Source of the DNA: an uncultured Actinomycetes bacterium
Lineage (GTDB): Bacteria > Actinomycetota > Thermoleophilia > RBG-16-64-13
Length of the DNA stretch: 47,829 nt
NCBI GenBank assembly: GCA_937148845.1
Contig: CAKZRW010000024.1
Span: 1 to 47,829, forward strand
Reading direction: 5' to 3'
Shown here piece after piece: positions 8,113 through 16,947 of the stretch (its first letter is position 1; the number at the start of each line of letters is the position of its first letter). The notes beneath the pieces were generated by a model. The model saw only the letters and a program-made list of their open reading frames with translations, was not told the DNA's origin and did not search any database. A program made the position numbers and the translations under genes.

Positions 8113-9789
8113 TCATCCCCCACCACGGGCGCGAGCCTCGGCCTCCAATCTAGCAGCGATGTCCGCCTTCAGGGCAGCCTTGTTGATCTTCTGGACTCCC
8201 GTGTAGGGCATTTCGTCCACAAACTCGATACGCTCGGGAAGGTGCTGCACCGAGGCCCTCTCCTCGCGCAGGAAACTAATGACCTCTTCAAAGGTCAGCC
8301 GACACCCCGGGACGGGCTGGATGTAGGCACACACCCTCTCCCCCATCACGGGGTCAGGCATGGGAACTACTGCTACTACAGCTACGCTCGGATGGCGACT
8401 GATGAGAGACTCTATGACCGTGGCGCTGATGCTCTCTCCGCCACGGTTTATCATCTCCTTAAGCCGGCCAGTGAGCCGGATATAGCCGCGCTTGTCGATG
8501 ACCGCCACGTCCCCCGTCTTGAAGAAGCCATCGGGGTCGAAGACCTTGCCGTTCTCCTCCGGATTACGGTAGTAGCCTGAGAAGACAGACGGACCCTTGA
8601 GCAGCAGTTCCCCCTCCTCCCCGGGAGGAAGGGTCTTGCCCTCTGGATTGACGACCTTGTAGATATCCCGGGGACAAGTAGGCCGCCCGACTGTGGTGCA
8701 GACCGTCTCCAGGTCATCTTCAGCCGTGGTGATGCAGGTCATCCCCTCCGTGGCTCCGTAGCCGTTGTGGAAACGCATCTTGAGGCGAGAACAGACGTCG
8801 CGGACCAAGTCAGGGAAAGCAGCTCCGCCTGCGCTATGCATCTTCCGGAGACTGCTCAAGTCGTGCTTGCCCAGGTCCTCATACTGCAGTAGCCGCTGGG
8901 CCAGGGTTGGCACCCAGACCACTGAGGTGACCTTCTCTCGCTCGATGGTCTCGCAGATCACCTGGGCCTCAGTGGCGTCGAGCATCACCAACTTGCCCAT
9001 GGTAAGGACGCTACCGATGAAGCCCTTCGTGAACGACAGGTCATGCCCTATGGAGCCGACGATGAGATTGACGTCCTCACAATGTTGATCCCAGGCCTTG
9101 GAGCAATATTCCACCGCACAGATGAGGCTGTTGTGGGTCCGCGGTACCAGCTTGGGCTCGCCGGTCGTACCCCCAGTGGGCCCCATATGCGCCACCTGCC
9201 TAGCGTCCGGGCGGTGAGCGACAAGCATCGCGAGAGCGGCAGGCGTCCTTTCTTGTTCCGCCATGAGCTTTTCCATGCTGACATAACCTGGGAGAGGCAC
9301 CTCTCCCCGCACAGTGATGACGTACTTGATCTGAGGACACGCCGCTCGCACATCTTCCGCTATGTTGACAAAGTCTGTCTTGCCATACCGAGTCGGAAGC
9401 ACCCAGGCCACCGCGCCGGAAAGCTCAGCCAAGCGCTGGATCTCGTGTTGACGGTAGCGGTCGACGAGCATAACGGTTATGGCGCCGATCTTCTGACAAG
9501 CGAAGTAGACCGTGGCAAATTCGGTCCAGTTGGGCAGTTGGATCAACACCCGATCGAGCGGCCGGAGCCCCAGCTCGAGCAGGCCCAAAGCCAGCCTCTC
9601 CGCCCTCTCCCGAGCTTGGGCGTAGGTCATCCGACCGTAGCGGTCGACGAAGGCGTCGCGTTCGGGATGTATGTCGGCCGCTAGATCCAGTAGGTCGCCA
9701 AAAGTCAACCCTTTCCACCACCGGCCTCGTTCGTAATTCAGCGCGTCTTCCGGCCGGTAGGGCGGAGCCCCTTCCAAGAACTCGAACAT
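8113..9789 (-). CDS. AMP-forming acyl/aryl acid ligase (EntE/benzoate-CoA-ligase-like)
   Basis: This 558-residue ANL-superfamily enzyme activates a carboxylic acid with ATP to the acyl-adenylate, usually then to acyl-CoA. Visible motifs are the phosphate loop GPTGGTTGEPK (203-213), GYGATEG (343-349), the hinge-region GFFKTGD (421-427), GRLKEMINRGGE (441-452) and the C-terminal catalytic Lys in GVQKINK. The GTTGEPKLVPRTHN stretch resembles dihydroxybenzoate-AMP ligases (EntE/DhbE), which suggests an aromatic or cyclic acid. ATG 9789 has AGGGGGGAAG upstream. The next upstream gene, an OYE-like flavoenzyme, ends 47 bases away, so the two probably form an operon acting on the same acid. Confidence 0.88.
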   Translation of the reverse strand: MFEFLEGAPPYRPEDALNYERGRWWKGLTFGDLLDLAADIHPERDAFVDRYGRMTYAQARERAERLALGLLELGLRPLDRVLIQLPNWTEFATVYFACQKIGAITVMLVDRYRQHEIQRLAELSGAVAWVLPTRYGKTDFVNIAEDVRAACPQIKYVITVRGEVPLPGYVSMEKLMAEQERTPAALAMLVAHRPDARQVAHMGPTGGTTGEPKLVPRTHNSLICAVEYCSKAWDQHCEDVNLIVGSIGHDLSFTKGFIGSVLTMGKLVMLDATEAQVICETIEREKVTSVVWVPTLAQRLLQYEDLGKHDLSSLRKMHSAGGAAFPDLVRDVCSRLKMRFHNGYGATEGMTCITTAEDDLETVCTTVGRPTCPRDIYKVVNPEGKTLPPGEEGELLLKGPSVFSGYYRNPEENGKVFDPDGFFKTGDVAVIDKRGYIRLTGRLKEMINRGGESISATVIESLISRHPSVAVVAVVPMPDPVMGERVCAYIQPVPGCRLTFEEVISFLREERASVQHLPERIEFVDEMPYTGVQKINKAALKADIAARLEAEARARGGG

Positions 9790-9836
9790 CTTCCCCCCTG
9801 GTCTTTTCCCCTCTGTAGTTCGTCGGCGCTGGCAGG

Positions 9837-11957
9837 CTAAACCGCGCAGCCTGCCAGCGCACCTTCTCTGACCGCATCGGCCATGAAGCCGGCTTCCCGC
9901 GCGCTGCCCACTATGTGGATCTCAGGCACCAAGGCAGAGAGCTCCTCCACCAGCGCTGTGTTCGCCGCCCAATCCTGCGTGTTGATGACACTCTTGCCGG
10001 GCAGAATGTAGTGACGCCTGTCTGGCTGCTGGATCTTGAGCCCTCTTGGCGTAATCTCCCGGTAGATGACATTCGACCATATGGTCACGTATTTCTGCTT
10101 GAACCAAGGCAATAGATTGGCGAGGTCGTCGCGACCCATCTCGTCCCCGATCTCCGAGTCAGGCCCGTTGTGGGCGACGATGACTCGCCGATGGCGCTTG
10201 ACCAGAAACTCGGCCAGCTCGCAGCCGTGCAAGGTACCACCCATGATGACCACCCTGCGAGCAATCGGCATCCAGAGGTGGGTGAGCTTCTGCAGCAATG
10301 CCGGGCTCAAGAACTGGAGGTAGAAGTTCAGCTTGCGATACAGGCTCTCCGTCCTTATGAAATTCTTCAGCTCCACCCCCGGCAACCACGTCTCGGGATG
10401 GATAGCCCCTGCCGCGACGATGATGGCGTCCGGCTTCTCCGCACGCACGAGGGCCGAATCAACCGCGGTCTTTGTCCGCACCTTGACCCCGGCCTTCTTG
10501 AGCCCGCGCTTCTGCCAGCGCACGAAATCCACCAACTCCGGGGTCTCGCAGTCCTTCACGATAGCGGCAAGGGGCACCAATCCGCCCAGTCGCGAGGATT
10601 TCTCGTAGAGGGTCACCTCGTGGCCCCGTTCGGCAGCCACCCGAGCCGCTTCCATACCACAGGGACCGCCCCCTATCACCATGACCTTCTTCCGCCGCGG
10701 GGCCGGAGTAGCCTGGTACTCGGGCACGATCTCTCTACCCAGCGTAGGGTTGACCCGGCACTCGAGCTTCTTGTTGCGGTTGCGCATCTCGAAGCAATGC
10801 AGGCAACCAAGGCAGGGCCTGATGTCCTCGAAGCGACCCTCTCTCACCTTGTTGGGATACTCCGGGTCAGCCAGCAACCTGCGGGTCATGCCCACAAAGT
10901 CGATGCTCCCTTTGCGTAGATACATCTCCCCAAGCTCGGCATCCAGACGACAGGCCGTCCACACCGGGACCTTCACCCCTTTCGCCTTCACCGCCTCAGC
11001 CAAGGGGATAGTCGCGCCGTCACCACGTCTGCTCCAGTCGAGGTCTTTGGGCAGATCGAAAGGGGGCTCGGGATACATCAGCCGATCGGGTTGCAGGACT
11101 CCGCCGCGGTGGCCATAGCGTTCCGCCCGCACGTTGATCCCGTCCGCGACTTCGGCGATCAGCTTGGCCATCTCCGCCCCTTCTTCCAGGGTGGTGCCCA
11201 AGGGATGGTTGTACTCGGCGGCATTGATGATGGCGTGGACTCCAAAACCGGGACCGCAGCGCCTCTTGATCTCCATGATGATGTTGCGGATGAAGCGAGT
11301 GCGGTTCTCATAGGACTGGGGTCCATACTCGTCGTCCCGCTTGTTCCACACCCGAGAGAGGAAAGTGTTCCCCTGGTGAGCCGTAGCGTGGTTGATCTCG
11401 CAAGCGTCAAAGCCAGCCTTGTAAGCGCGCTCGCCAGCCGACGCCCAAAGCTCAATCTGATCCTCGATCTCCTGCTTGGTCATGGCCCGGCAAGGCAGGA
11501 AATCAGGACCAGGAAGCTCCTCTTCGGTCATGGCAGAGGCACACTTCACATCCCGGATACGCATGTCCCTGGGAAGCAGACCGGTGGGGTTCCAAGCTCC
11601 GGCGTGCTGGAACTGGATGGAGACCGGACAGCCTGCCTTGTGGACAGCTTCCACAAGTCGCGCGAAGCCGGGGATGTAACGGTCATCGTCCAGATGAAGC
11701 TGGACCCCTTCGTAGCTGCCGTCCGGACGGTAGTGCACATGCTGGATACCCAGCGGATACTCTACCCCGCAGGATTCCACCACCAGGAAACCGACCCCGC
11801 CCTTGGCCAGACGCTCGTAGTAAGCGATCATCCGCGGACCACAAGTCTGGTCGGGCTCCATGAACGAGGTACCATTGGCTGTCTTGATGATGCGGTTGCG
11901 GGTCTTCACCGGACCGATCATCCCCGGCTCGAACAACTTCTCAAAGCGCTCTGTCAT
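9837..11957 (-). CDS. Old-Yellow-Enzyme / 2,4-dienoyl-CoA-reductase-like iron-sulfur flavoprotein
   Basis: The protein has 706 residues from ATG 11957, which follows GGAGG; the longer open frame upstream has no ribosome site. Residues 1-370 are an FMN TIM barrel. It carries QFQHAG (115-120) and the active-site block with His190 and His194 followed by SRVWNKRDDEYG. Cys382, Cys385, Cys388 and Cys400 are the [4Fe-4S] ligands, and an FAD/NAD(P)-binding domain starts near 424 (VIGGGPCG). This is the architecture of FadH, BaiCD and trimethylamine dehydrogenase: electrons pass from NAD(P)H via FAD, cluster and FMN to an activated double bond. The cysteine spacing CxxCxxC is one residue shorter than the FadH spacing I know. 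The paired ligase suggests an enoyl-CoA or enoate substrate. Confidence 0.87.
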   Translation of the reverse strand: MTERFEKLFEPGMIGPVKTRNRIIKTANGTSFMEPDQTCGPRMIAYYERLAKGGVGFLVVESCGVEYPLGIQHVHYRPDGSYEGVQLHLDDDRYIPGFARLVEAVHKAGCPVSIQFQHAGAWNPTGLLPRDMRIRDVKCASAMTEEELPGPDFLPCRAMTKQEIEDQIELWASAGERAYKAGFDACEINHATAHQGNTFLSRVWNKRDDEYGPQSYENRTRFIRNIIMEIKRRCGPGFGVHAIINAAEYNHPLGTTLEEGAEMAKLIAEVADGINVRAERYGHRGGVLQPDRLMYPEPPFDLPKDLDWSRRGDGATIPLAEAVKAKGVKVPVWTACRLDAELGEMYLRKGSIDFVGMTRRLLADPEYPNKVREGRFEDIRPCLGCLHCFEMRNRNKKLECRVNPTLGREIVPEYQATPAPRRKKVMVIGGGPCGMEAARVAAERGHEVTLYEKSSRLGGLVPLAAIVKDCETPELVDFVRWQKRGLKKAGVKVRTKTAVDSALVRAEKPDAIIVAAGAIHPETWLPGVELKNFIRTESLYRKLNFYLQFLSPALLQKLTHLWMPIARRVVIMGGTLHGCELAEFLVKRHRRVIVAHNGPDSEIGDEMGRDDLANLLPWFKQKYVTIWSNVIYREITPRGLKIQQPDRRHYILPGKSVINTQDWAANTALVEELSALVPEIHIVGSAREAGFMADAVREGALAGCAV

Positions 11958-12271
11958 ACTGGGTCCTCCCTCTCCCAAGCAGACGCGACCGGTTGCGCGT
12001 GGTTGCTCTCTGGTCCATTCTCGCGCCCGATCGCTCCGATGCATCATACGACACCGTTCCCCAGGCCGCCAGAGAAGCCTCCTCAAGAGGACCTTCCCGG
12101 GAAGGCCGAAGCTGCTCCGAGCCTTGACGCCTGGTAGCAGGCAAGTCATAGTAGGTTCCAGATTGGCACGATGCTTCGCACTCGGCAACATGGCGCAGGG
12201 GTCATTTCACTGCCCAGCCGACAACACCTGAGGCGATCGTGGCGGGGCCCACCGCCCAGGAGGTAAGAAGG
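11958..12271. promoter_or_regulatory. Divergent intergenic region, OYE-like gene / DUF362 gene
   Basis: This stretch separates two divergent genes and should hold promoters for both. I see no long hairpin or repeat. Only the ribosome sites are clear: GGAGG before 11957 on minus, and GGAGG at 12259-12263 on plus. No transcription signal can be placed with confidence. Confidence 0.35.
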
Positions 12272-13531
12272 ATGACCAAGTCAGTGGTAGCCATCGCCAA
12301 AGGGGACGACCCCGAGAAGCTCGTGGCCGAGGTTTTCAGCTTGCTGGGAGGGGTGGAGAACCTGGTCCGGCCCCACAGTACTGTGATCCTGAAGCCGAAC
12401 GCAGGTCACCCAGCCCCGCCGGAGACCTCCGTCAACACCAGCCCAGCCCTCGTAGCGGCGGTCATCAGAGAGGTCAAGAAAGGTAGACCCAAAGAGGTCA
12501 TAGTCGCCGAAGCTTCAGCCATCGGTTGTGACACCCTCCAATGTTTCGAAGTGAGCGGCATCGGCGCCGCGGCAGAGGAGGCCGGCGCTCGGCTGATCGA
12601 CATTAAGCGTGAGAAGGACCTTATCAACATCCCGATCAGGGACGCTCGTTCCGATCTCAAGAAGATCAAGTTGCCTCGTTTACTTCTGGAGGCCGAGCAT
12701 CTCTTCAACCTTCCCATTTTCAAGAGCCACGCCAGTATGGTCTTCACCTGCGCGCTCAAGAACATGAAGGGAGTGGTGCAGGACGTCACCCACCAGCAGA
12801 TGCACATGACCGACCTGGCAGCCGCCATGATGGACGTGTGGTCGGTGATCCGCGCCGACCTCAACATCGCTGACCTGATAAGACCGGCGGAAGGCTACGG
12901 ACCCCATACCACTATCCCTGTGGATTTCGGGTGCGTAGTGGCCAGCAAAGATCCTGTGGCCCTTGACGCGACTGCCTGCCGCATGGTGGGGTTGGGTATC
13001 GAAAACGTGCAGTATTTCAAGGCAGCCGCAGAGCGCAAGCTAGGAAACTTCCGGGAAGACGACATAGAAGTGGTCGGACGGAGGATAGAGGAAGTCCAGC
13101 AGAACCTCTGGTTCCCCTACATCGCCGGTTTTGACACTTGGCCCGAATACACCTTCTATACCAGTGGGGCGTGTTCCAGCTGCACCTCTTTGGTCGCTTT
13201 TACCATGGAGAAGCTGAAAGCGCTTGGCCAGTACGAGAGGAACGCCGGCTGCCACGTGGTGGTAGGCCCCAAGCGAGATGAGGAAATGCCGCAAGGGGTG
13301 GACCCAGACCAAGTCATTCTCATCGGCGATTGCCTAAAACGTTACCGCGGCAAGGGCCTGGGACACTGCGCAGCCGGTTGTCCACCTTTGGAGCCCCACC
13401 CGCTCTGGGTCTTCATCGACCGAGAAGATCACTACGAGATGGAGCCCTACTTCCGGGCTCGCATGGCCGAGGACGAAGGCCCCTGGCGGGCTTGGATCGA
13501 GAGGATGAAGGCGGAGCGGAACAGCAAGTAG
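12272..13531 (+). CDS. DUF362 family protein with cysteine-rich C-terminus
   Basis: The protein has 419 residues from ATG 12272, with GGAGG eight bases upstream; GTG 12239 would add 11 residues without a site. The DUF362 signature is clear: VILKPNAG near 45, a VNTSP stretch, LPIFKSHASMVFTCALKNMKG in the middle and VASKDPVALDATACRMVG later. The last third holds cysteine groups GACSSC, GDC and GHCAAGCPP that could bind a metal or cluster. DUF362 proteins are common in anaerobes, often fused to ferredoxin domains, and have no settled function. It is divergent from the ligase/OYE pair. The cytoplasmic location is inferred from the lack of a signal peptide. Confidence 0.8.
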   Translation: MTKSVVAIAKGDDPEKLVAEVFSLLGGVENLVRPHSTVILKPNAGHPAPPETSVNTSPALVAAVIREVKKGRPKEVIVAEASAIGCDTLQCFEVSGIGAAAEEAGARLIDIKREKDLINIPIRDARSDLKKIKLPRLLLEAEHLFNLPIFKSHASMVFTCALKNMKGVVQDVTHQQMHMTDLAAAMMDVWSVIRADLNIADLIRPAEGYGPHTTIPVDFGCVVASKDPVALDATACRMVGLGIENVQYFKAAAERKLGNFREDDIEVVGRRIEEVQQNLWFPYIAGFDTWPEYTFYTSGACSSCTSLVAFTMEKLKALGQYERNAGCHVVVGPKRDEEMPQGVDPDQVILIGDCLKRYRGKGLGHCAAGCPPLEPHPLWVFIDREDHYEMEPYFRARMAEDEGPWRAWIERMKAERNSK

Positions 13532-13599
13532 CAGACGGCCCGCGGGAAGGGGGTACCCGCGGGCCGTCTGCCTGCTGGCGGTCGACCGAGGTGACCGCC
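13531..13599 (+). terminator. Two hairpins after the DUF362 gene
   Basis: The first stem has 16-bp perfect arms at 13531-13546 and 13556-13571 and begins on the last base of the stop codon. The second has arms GGCGGTC/GACCGCC at 13577-13583 and 13593-13599 and is followed by GTTT. They lie between convergent genes and could stop transcription of the plus-strand DUF362 gene. Confidence 0.6.
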
Positions 13600-13664
13600 G
13601 TTTGCACAGTATCCTCAGTTACCTAGCGGAGACCAGCTTCATGCCGGACGGATCTCGGCTCCGC

Positions 13665-14741
13665 TCACTGAGCCGGAGGTGCCCAGGTCACCCCCGTCTT
13701 GGCGGCTGCCGCTTTCAGGACCGTGATCATCTTGTCGGTGATGCCTAGTCTGGCCGCCCGGTCGAGGCAGTCTTTCGCGCTCGCTTCGAAGAGTAGCTGA
13801 TACCAGTTGGCCTTGTCTTCTGCGCTCAGCTCCCCTACTGTCACGCCGTTTTCTTTGAGCATGGCGATGGCGGCCTCGGTCTCAGTCTTGTCGAGCTCGA
13901 GACTGTAAGCCTCGGCATCCTTGGCGGCGTCGAGGAAGATCTGCTGGACTTCCGGCGTCAGCTTGGCCCAGGAAGCTAGATTGATAGTCCAGGGATTCCC
14001 GGCGGCATAGGTACCATCGAACATGTAGTACTTGGCCGGCTCATACCACCGTAGGTTGACCGTGGGCACGAAACCCATCTGGGTAGCGTCGACCACCCCC
14101 CGGGAGAGGTTTTCGTACCCGTCCGGCGGGAACATCTGGACTACGGTGTAGCCGAGAGCCTCGAATGCTGGGATGCTGCCGCCCGCTCCGAACTTCTTGC
14201 CCACCAGGTCAGAAAGCTTCTGGAACGGGGTCTTGGAGATGAACACGTTCGAGCCGCCCGCGGTGAAGCCCAGGTATTTGACCTTGTTGGCCTCAGCTTC
14301 AGCCTGGATCAGGGGAGCCGTCTCGGAGTTGTTGAACACCAGCTCGTTGAAGTAGTCCACAGCCGCTTGCGGACTGCCAGGCGCCCACATCGGGAAATTC
14401 AGTAGCGGTAGCTTGTCGGCCAACGGCGGGTGGCCCAGCGGTACCATGTCGACGGAACCCGAGCTCACCAGATCCAGCAGTTCGGGCGGCCCCCCGAGAG
14501 TGCCCCCAGGGTAGATTTCGATGGTCACCAGGCCGCCTGTCTTCTCCTCGATGTAGTCAGCGAAATGCTGAGCGATCTTGCCGCCGGCTTCTGTCTCGAC
14601 GAACGTAGTGGCCATTTTCAGCGTTATGGGCTGCTGCCCGGCCGCTGACGTGGTGGTGGTTTCCTTGGCCTCGCCACACCCAGCCAGCACCATAGCCAGC
14701 GCGATAACGGCGAGGAACCCCAGCAACAACGGTTTTCTCAT
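13665..14741 (-). CDS. dctP: TRAP transporter substrate-binding lipoprotein DctP (system 1)
   Basis: This 358-residue protein has a signal peptide ending in the lipobox LAGC (Cys22), a short Thr-rich spacer, then the DctP fold (ITLKMATTFVETEAGG, later FGAGGSIPAFEALG). DctP proteins clamp an organic acid, usually through an Arg salt bridge, and deliver it to DctQM. It follows dctM in the order dctQ-dctM-dctP. ATG 14741 has AAGGAGG upstream. An imperfect 8-bp hairpin (14767-14788) lies between dctM and dctP and may stabilise or trim the transcript so that more binding protein is made. The ligand is unknown. Confidence 0.92.
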   Translation of the reverse strand: MRKPLLLGFLAVIALAMVLAGCGEAKETTTTSAAGQQPITLKMATTFVETEAGGKIAQHFADYIEEKTGGLVTIEIYPGGTLGGPPELLDLVSSGSVDMVPLGHPPLADKLPLLNFPMWAPGSPQAAVDYFNELVFNNSETAPLIQAEAEANKVKYLGFTAGGSNVFISKTPFQKLSDLVGKKFGAGGSIPAFEALGYTVVQMFPPDGYENLSRGVVDATQMGFVPTVNLRWYEPAKYYMFDGTYAAGNPWTINLASWAKLTPEVQQIFLDAAKDAEAYSLELDKTETEAAIAMLKENGVTVGELSAEDKANWYQLLFEASAKDCLDRAARLGITDKMITVLKAAAAKTGVTWAPPAQ

Positions 14742-14855
14742 CGCCTACCCTCCTTCTTGTTCTCTCGGTAAGCCCCTACCGGCTTGCCGCCTTGACCTCT
14801 GACAACACGCCCTCACAGCCAAAGCCTCATCCTTCTGCAGTCAACCGTTCACCCT

Positions 14856-16169
14856 TCACGACAGCAGGTTAGGAATGAAGGTCACAATCCCCGGGACAGC
14901 CGCGATGACCAGCGCTGTGCCTAGCTCGACCAGGAAGAACGGGAGCACCCCTTTGAATATGCGGCCGGGATCGACTCTGAGAGCTGCGGCGGTAGCAAAG
15001 ACATTCATGCCTATAGGCGGGGTCAGACCTGCCATCTCCCCCACGAAGACTAGAACGATCACCAGCATGTAGGGATCGAAGCCCATGCTCTGAAGAAGCG
15101 GGAAGACTACCGGAATGGTCACGATGATGATCGAAGCGATGTCCATGATGCAGCCCATGAACACGTAGAAGACCAGCACGATGAGAAACACCACGTATGG
15201 GGGAACGTGCATGCTGACGAACCAGTCGTTCAGATGGAATGGCAGCCGACTCAGCGCAATGAACCGGCTGAACATAGTCCCCGCTATGATGATGGGAAGG
15301 AACCCGGCGTTCATGACACAGGCTTCCCAAGCTGCCCGGGTCATCTTCTTCACTGGAACCCGACGTATCAAGCCATACACGAACAGAATGACCGAACCGA
15401 TGGCACCGCCGACAGTCGCCGGAAACACTCCCCAGAAGGTGCCGCCGATGACCAGCGCAAAGAAACCCAGGATCGGCAAGAGCAGCTTGAGCGAGCTCAG
15501 TCGTTCGCGCCATGGGTAGTGAACCTCTCCAGCAGGCGGGATCTTGCCCGGACGTAGTCGAGAGATCACGTAAATCGTGAGGCACAGTAGAACCACGAGA
15601 AGCAAGGCTGGGCCCAAGCCCGACATGAGGGCCCGGCCAATGGACAGGTCCCCCACTAGGACGCAGAAGATGATGATGGGCATGCTGGGCGGAATGAGGT
15701 TGCTGAGGCAACCGGCGGCCACAGTGCAGCCCATGGAGAGACTCTCGTCGTACTTGGCTCGCCGCAGATGGGGGATGGCTATCTTGGCGAATACCATGTT
15801 GGCCGCCACGGACATGCCGCAGACCGCGCCGAAGACGGCATTCCCCCCGACAGTGGCCATAAGGAGGCCTCCCCGCACGCGGTTGGTCCACTTGGCCACC
15901 GCGGAGTACGCACCTTCCCCCACCCCCGTCTCACCAGCCAACACGCCCACCAGCATGAAGAGCGGCAACACGGCCAGCGTGTAGTCAGCAGCGCGGGCGT
16001 AGGGCGCGGTCATGAACTGATGAAAGACCTGCGTGAGATCCCCGTGGCTCAGGATCACCAGGCCCACAAAGGTCACCGCTAGCAGGCTGACGAAGATCGG
16101 TATCCCGAGCAGGATCATGGCTAGCATGACCGCAAAGCCGCCCAGTCCCACTATCGCTTGTGTGTCCAT
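14856..16169 (-). CDS. dctM: TRAP transporter large permease DctM (system 1)
   Basis: This 437-residue, strongly hydrophobic protein has about 12 membrane segments. Family stretches are visible: PLFMLVGVLAGETGVGEG near 65-85, SMGCTVAAGCLSNLIPPSMPIIIF near 145-165, and GEMAGLTPPIGMNVFATAA near the end. It is the Na+-coupled transport subunit that works with DctQ and DctP. ATG 16169 follows GGAAG, and the gene lies 61 bases after dctQ. Confidence 0.93.
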   Translation of the reverse strand: MDTQAIVGLGGFAVMLAMILLGIPIFVSLLAVTFVGLVILSHGDLTQVFHQFMTAPYARAADYTLAVLPLFMLVGVLAGETGVGEGAYSAVAKWTNRVRGGLLMATVGGNAVFGAVCGMSVAANMVFAKIAIPHLRRAKYDESLSMGCTVAAGCLSNLIPPSMPIIIFCVLVGDLSIGRALMSGLGPALLLVVLLCLTIYVISRLRPGKIPPAGEVHYPWRERLSSLKLLLPILGFFALVIGGTFWGVFPATVGGAIGSVILFVYGLIRRVPVKKMTRAAWEACVMNAGFLPIIIAGTMFSRFIALSRLPFHLNDWFVSMHVPPYVVFLIVLVFYVFMGCIMDIASIIIVTIPVVFPLLQSMGFDPYMLVIVLVFVGEMAGLTPPIGMNVFATAAALRVDPGRIFKGVLPFFLVELGTALVIAAVPGIVTFIPNLLS

Positions 16170-16230
16170 CTTCCGCGGTCCTATCTATCGCTGGTCTCTG
16201 GTGTCGGCCCTCTTGACTGTCAGTCCTCTG

Positions 16231-16947
16231 TCAAGCTTGCGTCTGAGCCTCGGAGTCAGATCCTCTGTGGAAGGGACGAGAGCCGAAGCGGCCCCGTCTG
16301 CCTCGGTAGTCGCGTACGTCTCGTCCTATAGTGAACAGGAAGGCTAGGCCCAAGCAGAAGAAGCCCAGAACCAGGACCGCCTGGAAGGGCCAGATCGGGA
16401 AGTGCCACACGCCGGAGGCCGACTTGTGCGTGCGCACGAAGTCGACCAGGTAGTACCAGCCGCGATAAGCAGCAAAGAAGCACACAGCCACACCCAACAG
16501 AGACCCGAAAAGACGGACCATAAGCTTTGCTGGTCTGGGGAAACGGTCCTGGAGCAGCTCGATGGAGACGCTGCCACGGTCCATCTGCACATAGAAAGCA
16601 GCCAGGAACACCGCGACCAGATTCAGGTTCGCGACCAACTCGAACTGACTGGGGATAGGCCGGCCGAAGAACTTGGCACCCACTACGTCGATGAAGCAGA
16701 CGGCAGTGATCACCCCGAGAGCGGCCGCCCCCAGATAGGACATCCACCGAGAGAAACTTTGATACCAGGCGTCGAGGCGCCCGTAGAGGGGCAACGAGCA
16801 AGAAAGGTCGTCCTTAGCTGTGACATCTTCAGACAGGCTGACCTGCCCCGTGGCCTCGCTACTCTCGAGCTCTTCCGACCGGCCTGGGTCGCCCTGACCG
16901 CGGTTCTCGGACCAGCCGACAGAGTGGTCTCTGTCCGAGTTACTCAC
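16231..16947 (-). CDS. dctQ: TRAP transporter small permease DctQ (system 1)
   Basis: The protein has about 238 residues from GTG 16947, which has AGGGG upstream. The frame is open to a TTG at 17028 but no ribosome site precedes that start. A polar, probably disordered N-terminus of about 60 residues precedes four membrane helices typical of DctQ (YLGAAALGVITAVCFIDVVGAKFF, then LVAVFLAAFYVQMDRGSVSIELL). Most DctQ proteins are about 160-200 residues, so the acidic leader is unusual. A basic C-terminal tail follows the last helix. It is the first gene of the dctQ-dctM-dctP operon. Confidence 0.85.
   Translation of the reverse strand: MSNSDRDHSVGWSENRGQGDPGRSEELESSEATGQVSLSEDVTAKDDLSCSLPLYGRLDAWYQSFSRWMSYLGAAALGVITAVCFIDVVGAKFFGRPIPSQFELVANLNLVAVFLAAFYVQMDRGSVSIELLQDRFPRPAKLMVRLFGSLLGVAVCFFAAYRGWYYLVDFVRTHKSASGVWHFPIWPFQAVLVLGFFCLGLAFLFTIGRDVRDYRGRRGRFGSRPFHRGSDSEAQTQA

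Noticed and set aside
9837-12191. Extending the OYE-like protein to 784 residues
   Set aside because: The extra 78 residues are Arg-rich without homologous character, and a strong GGAGG site precedes ATG 11957.
14869-15891. A 340-codon minus-strand frame inside dctM
   Set aside because: Overlapping frame with Arg/His/Ser-rich, non-membrane sequence; dctM in the other frame has unmistakable family motifs.
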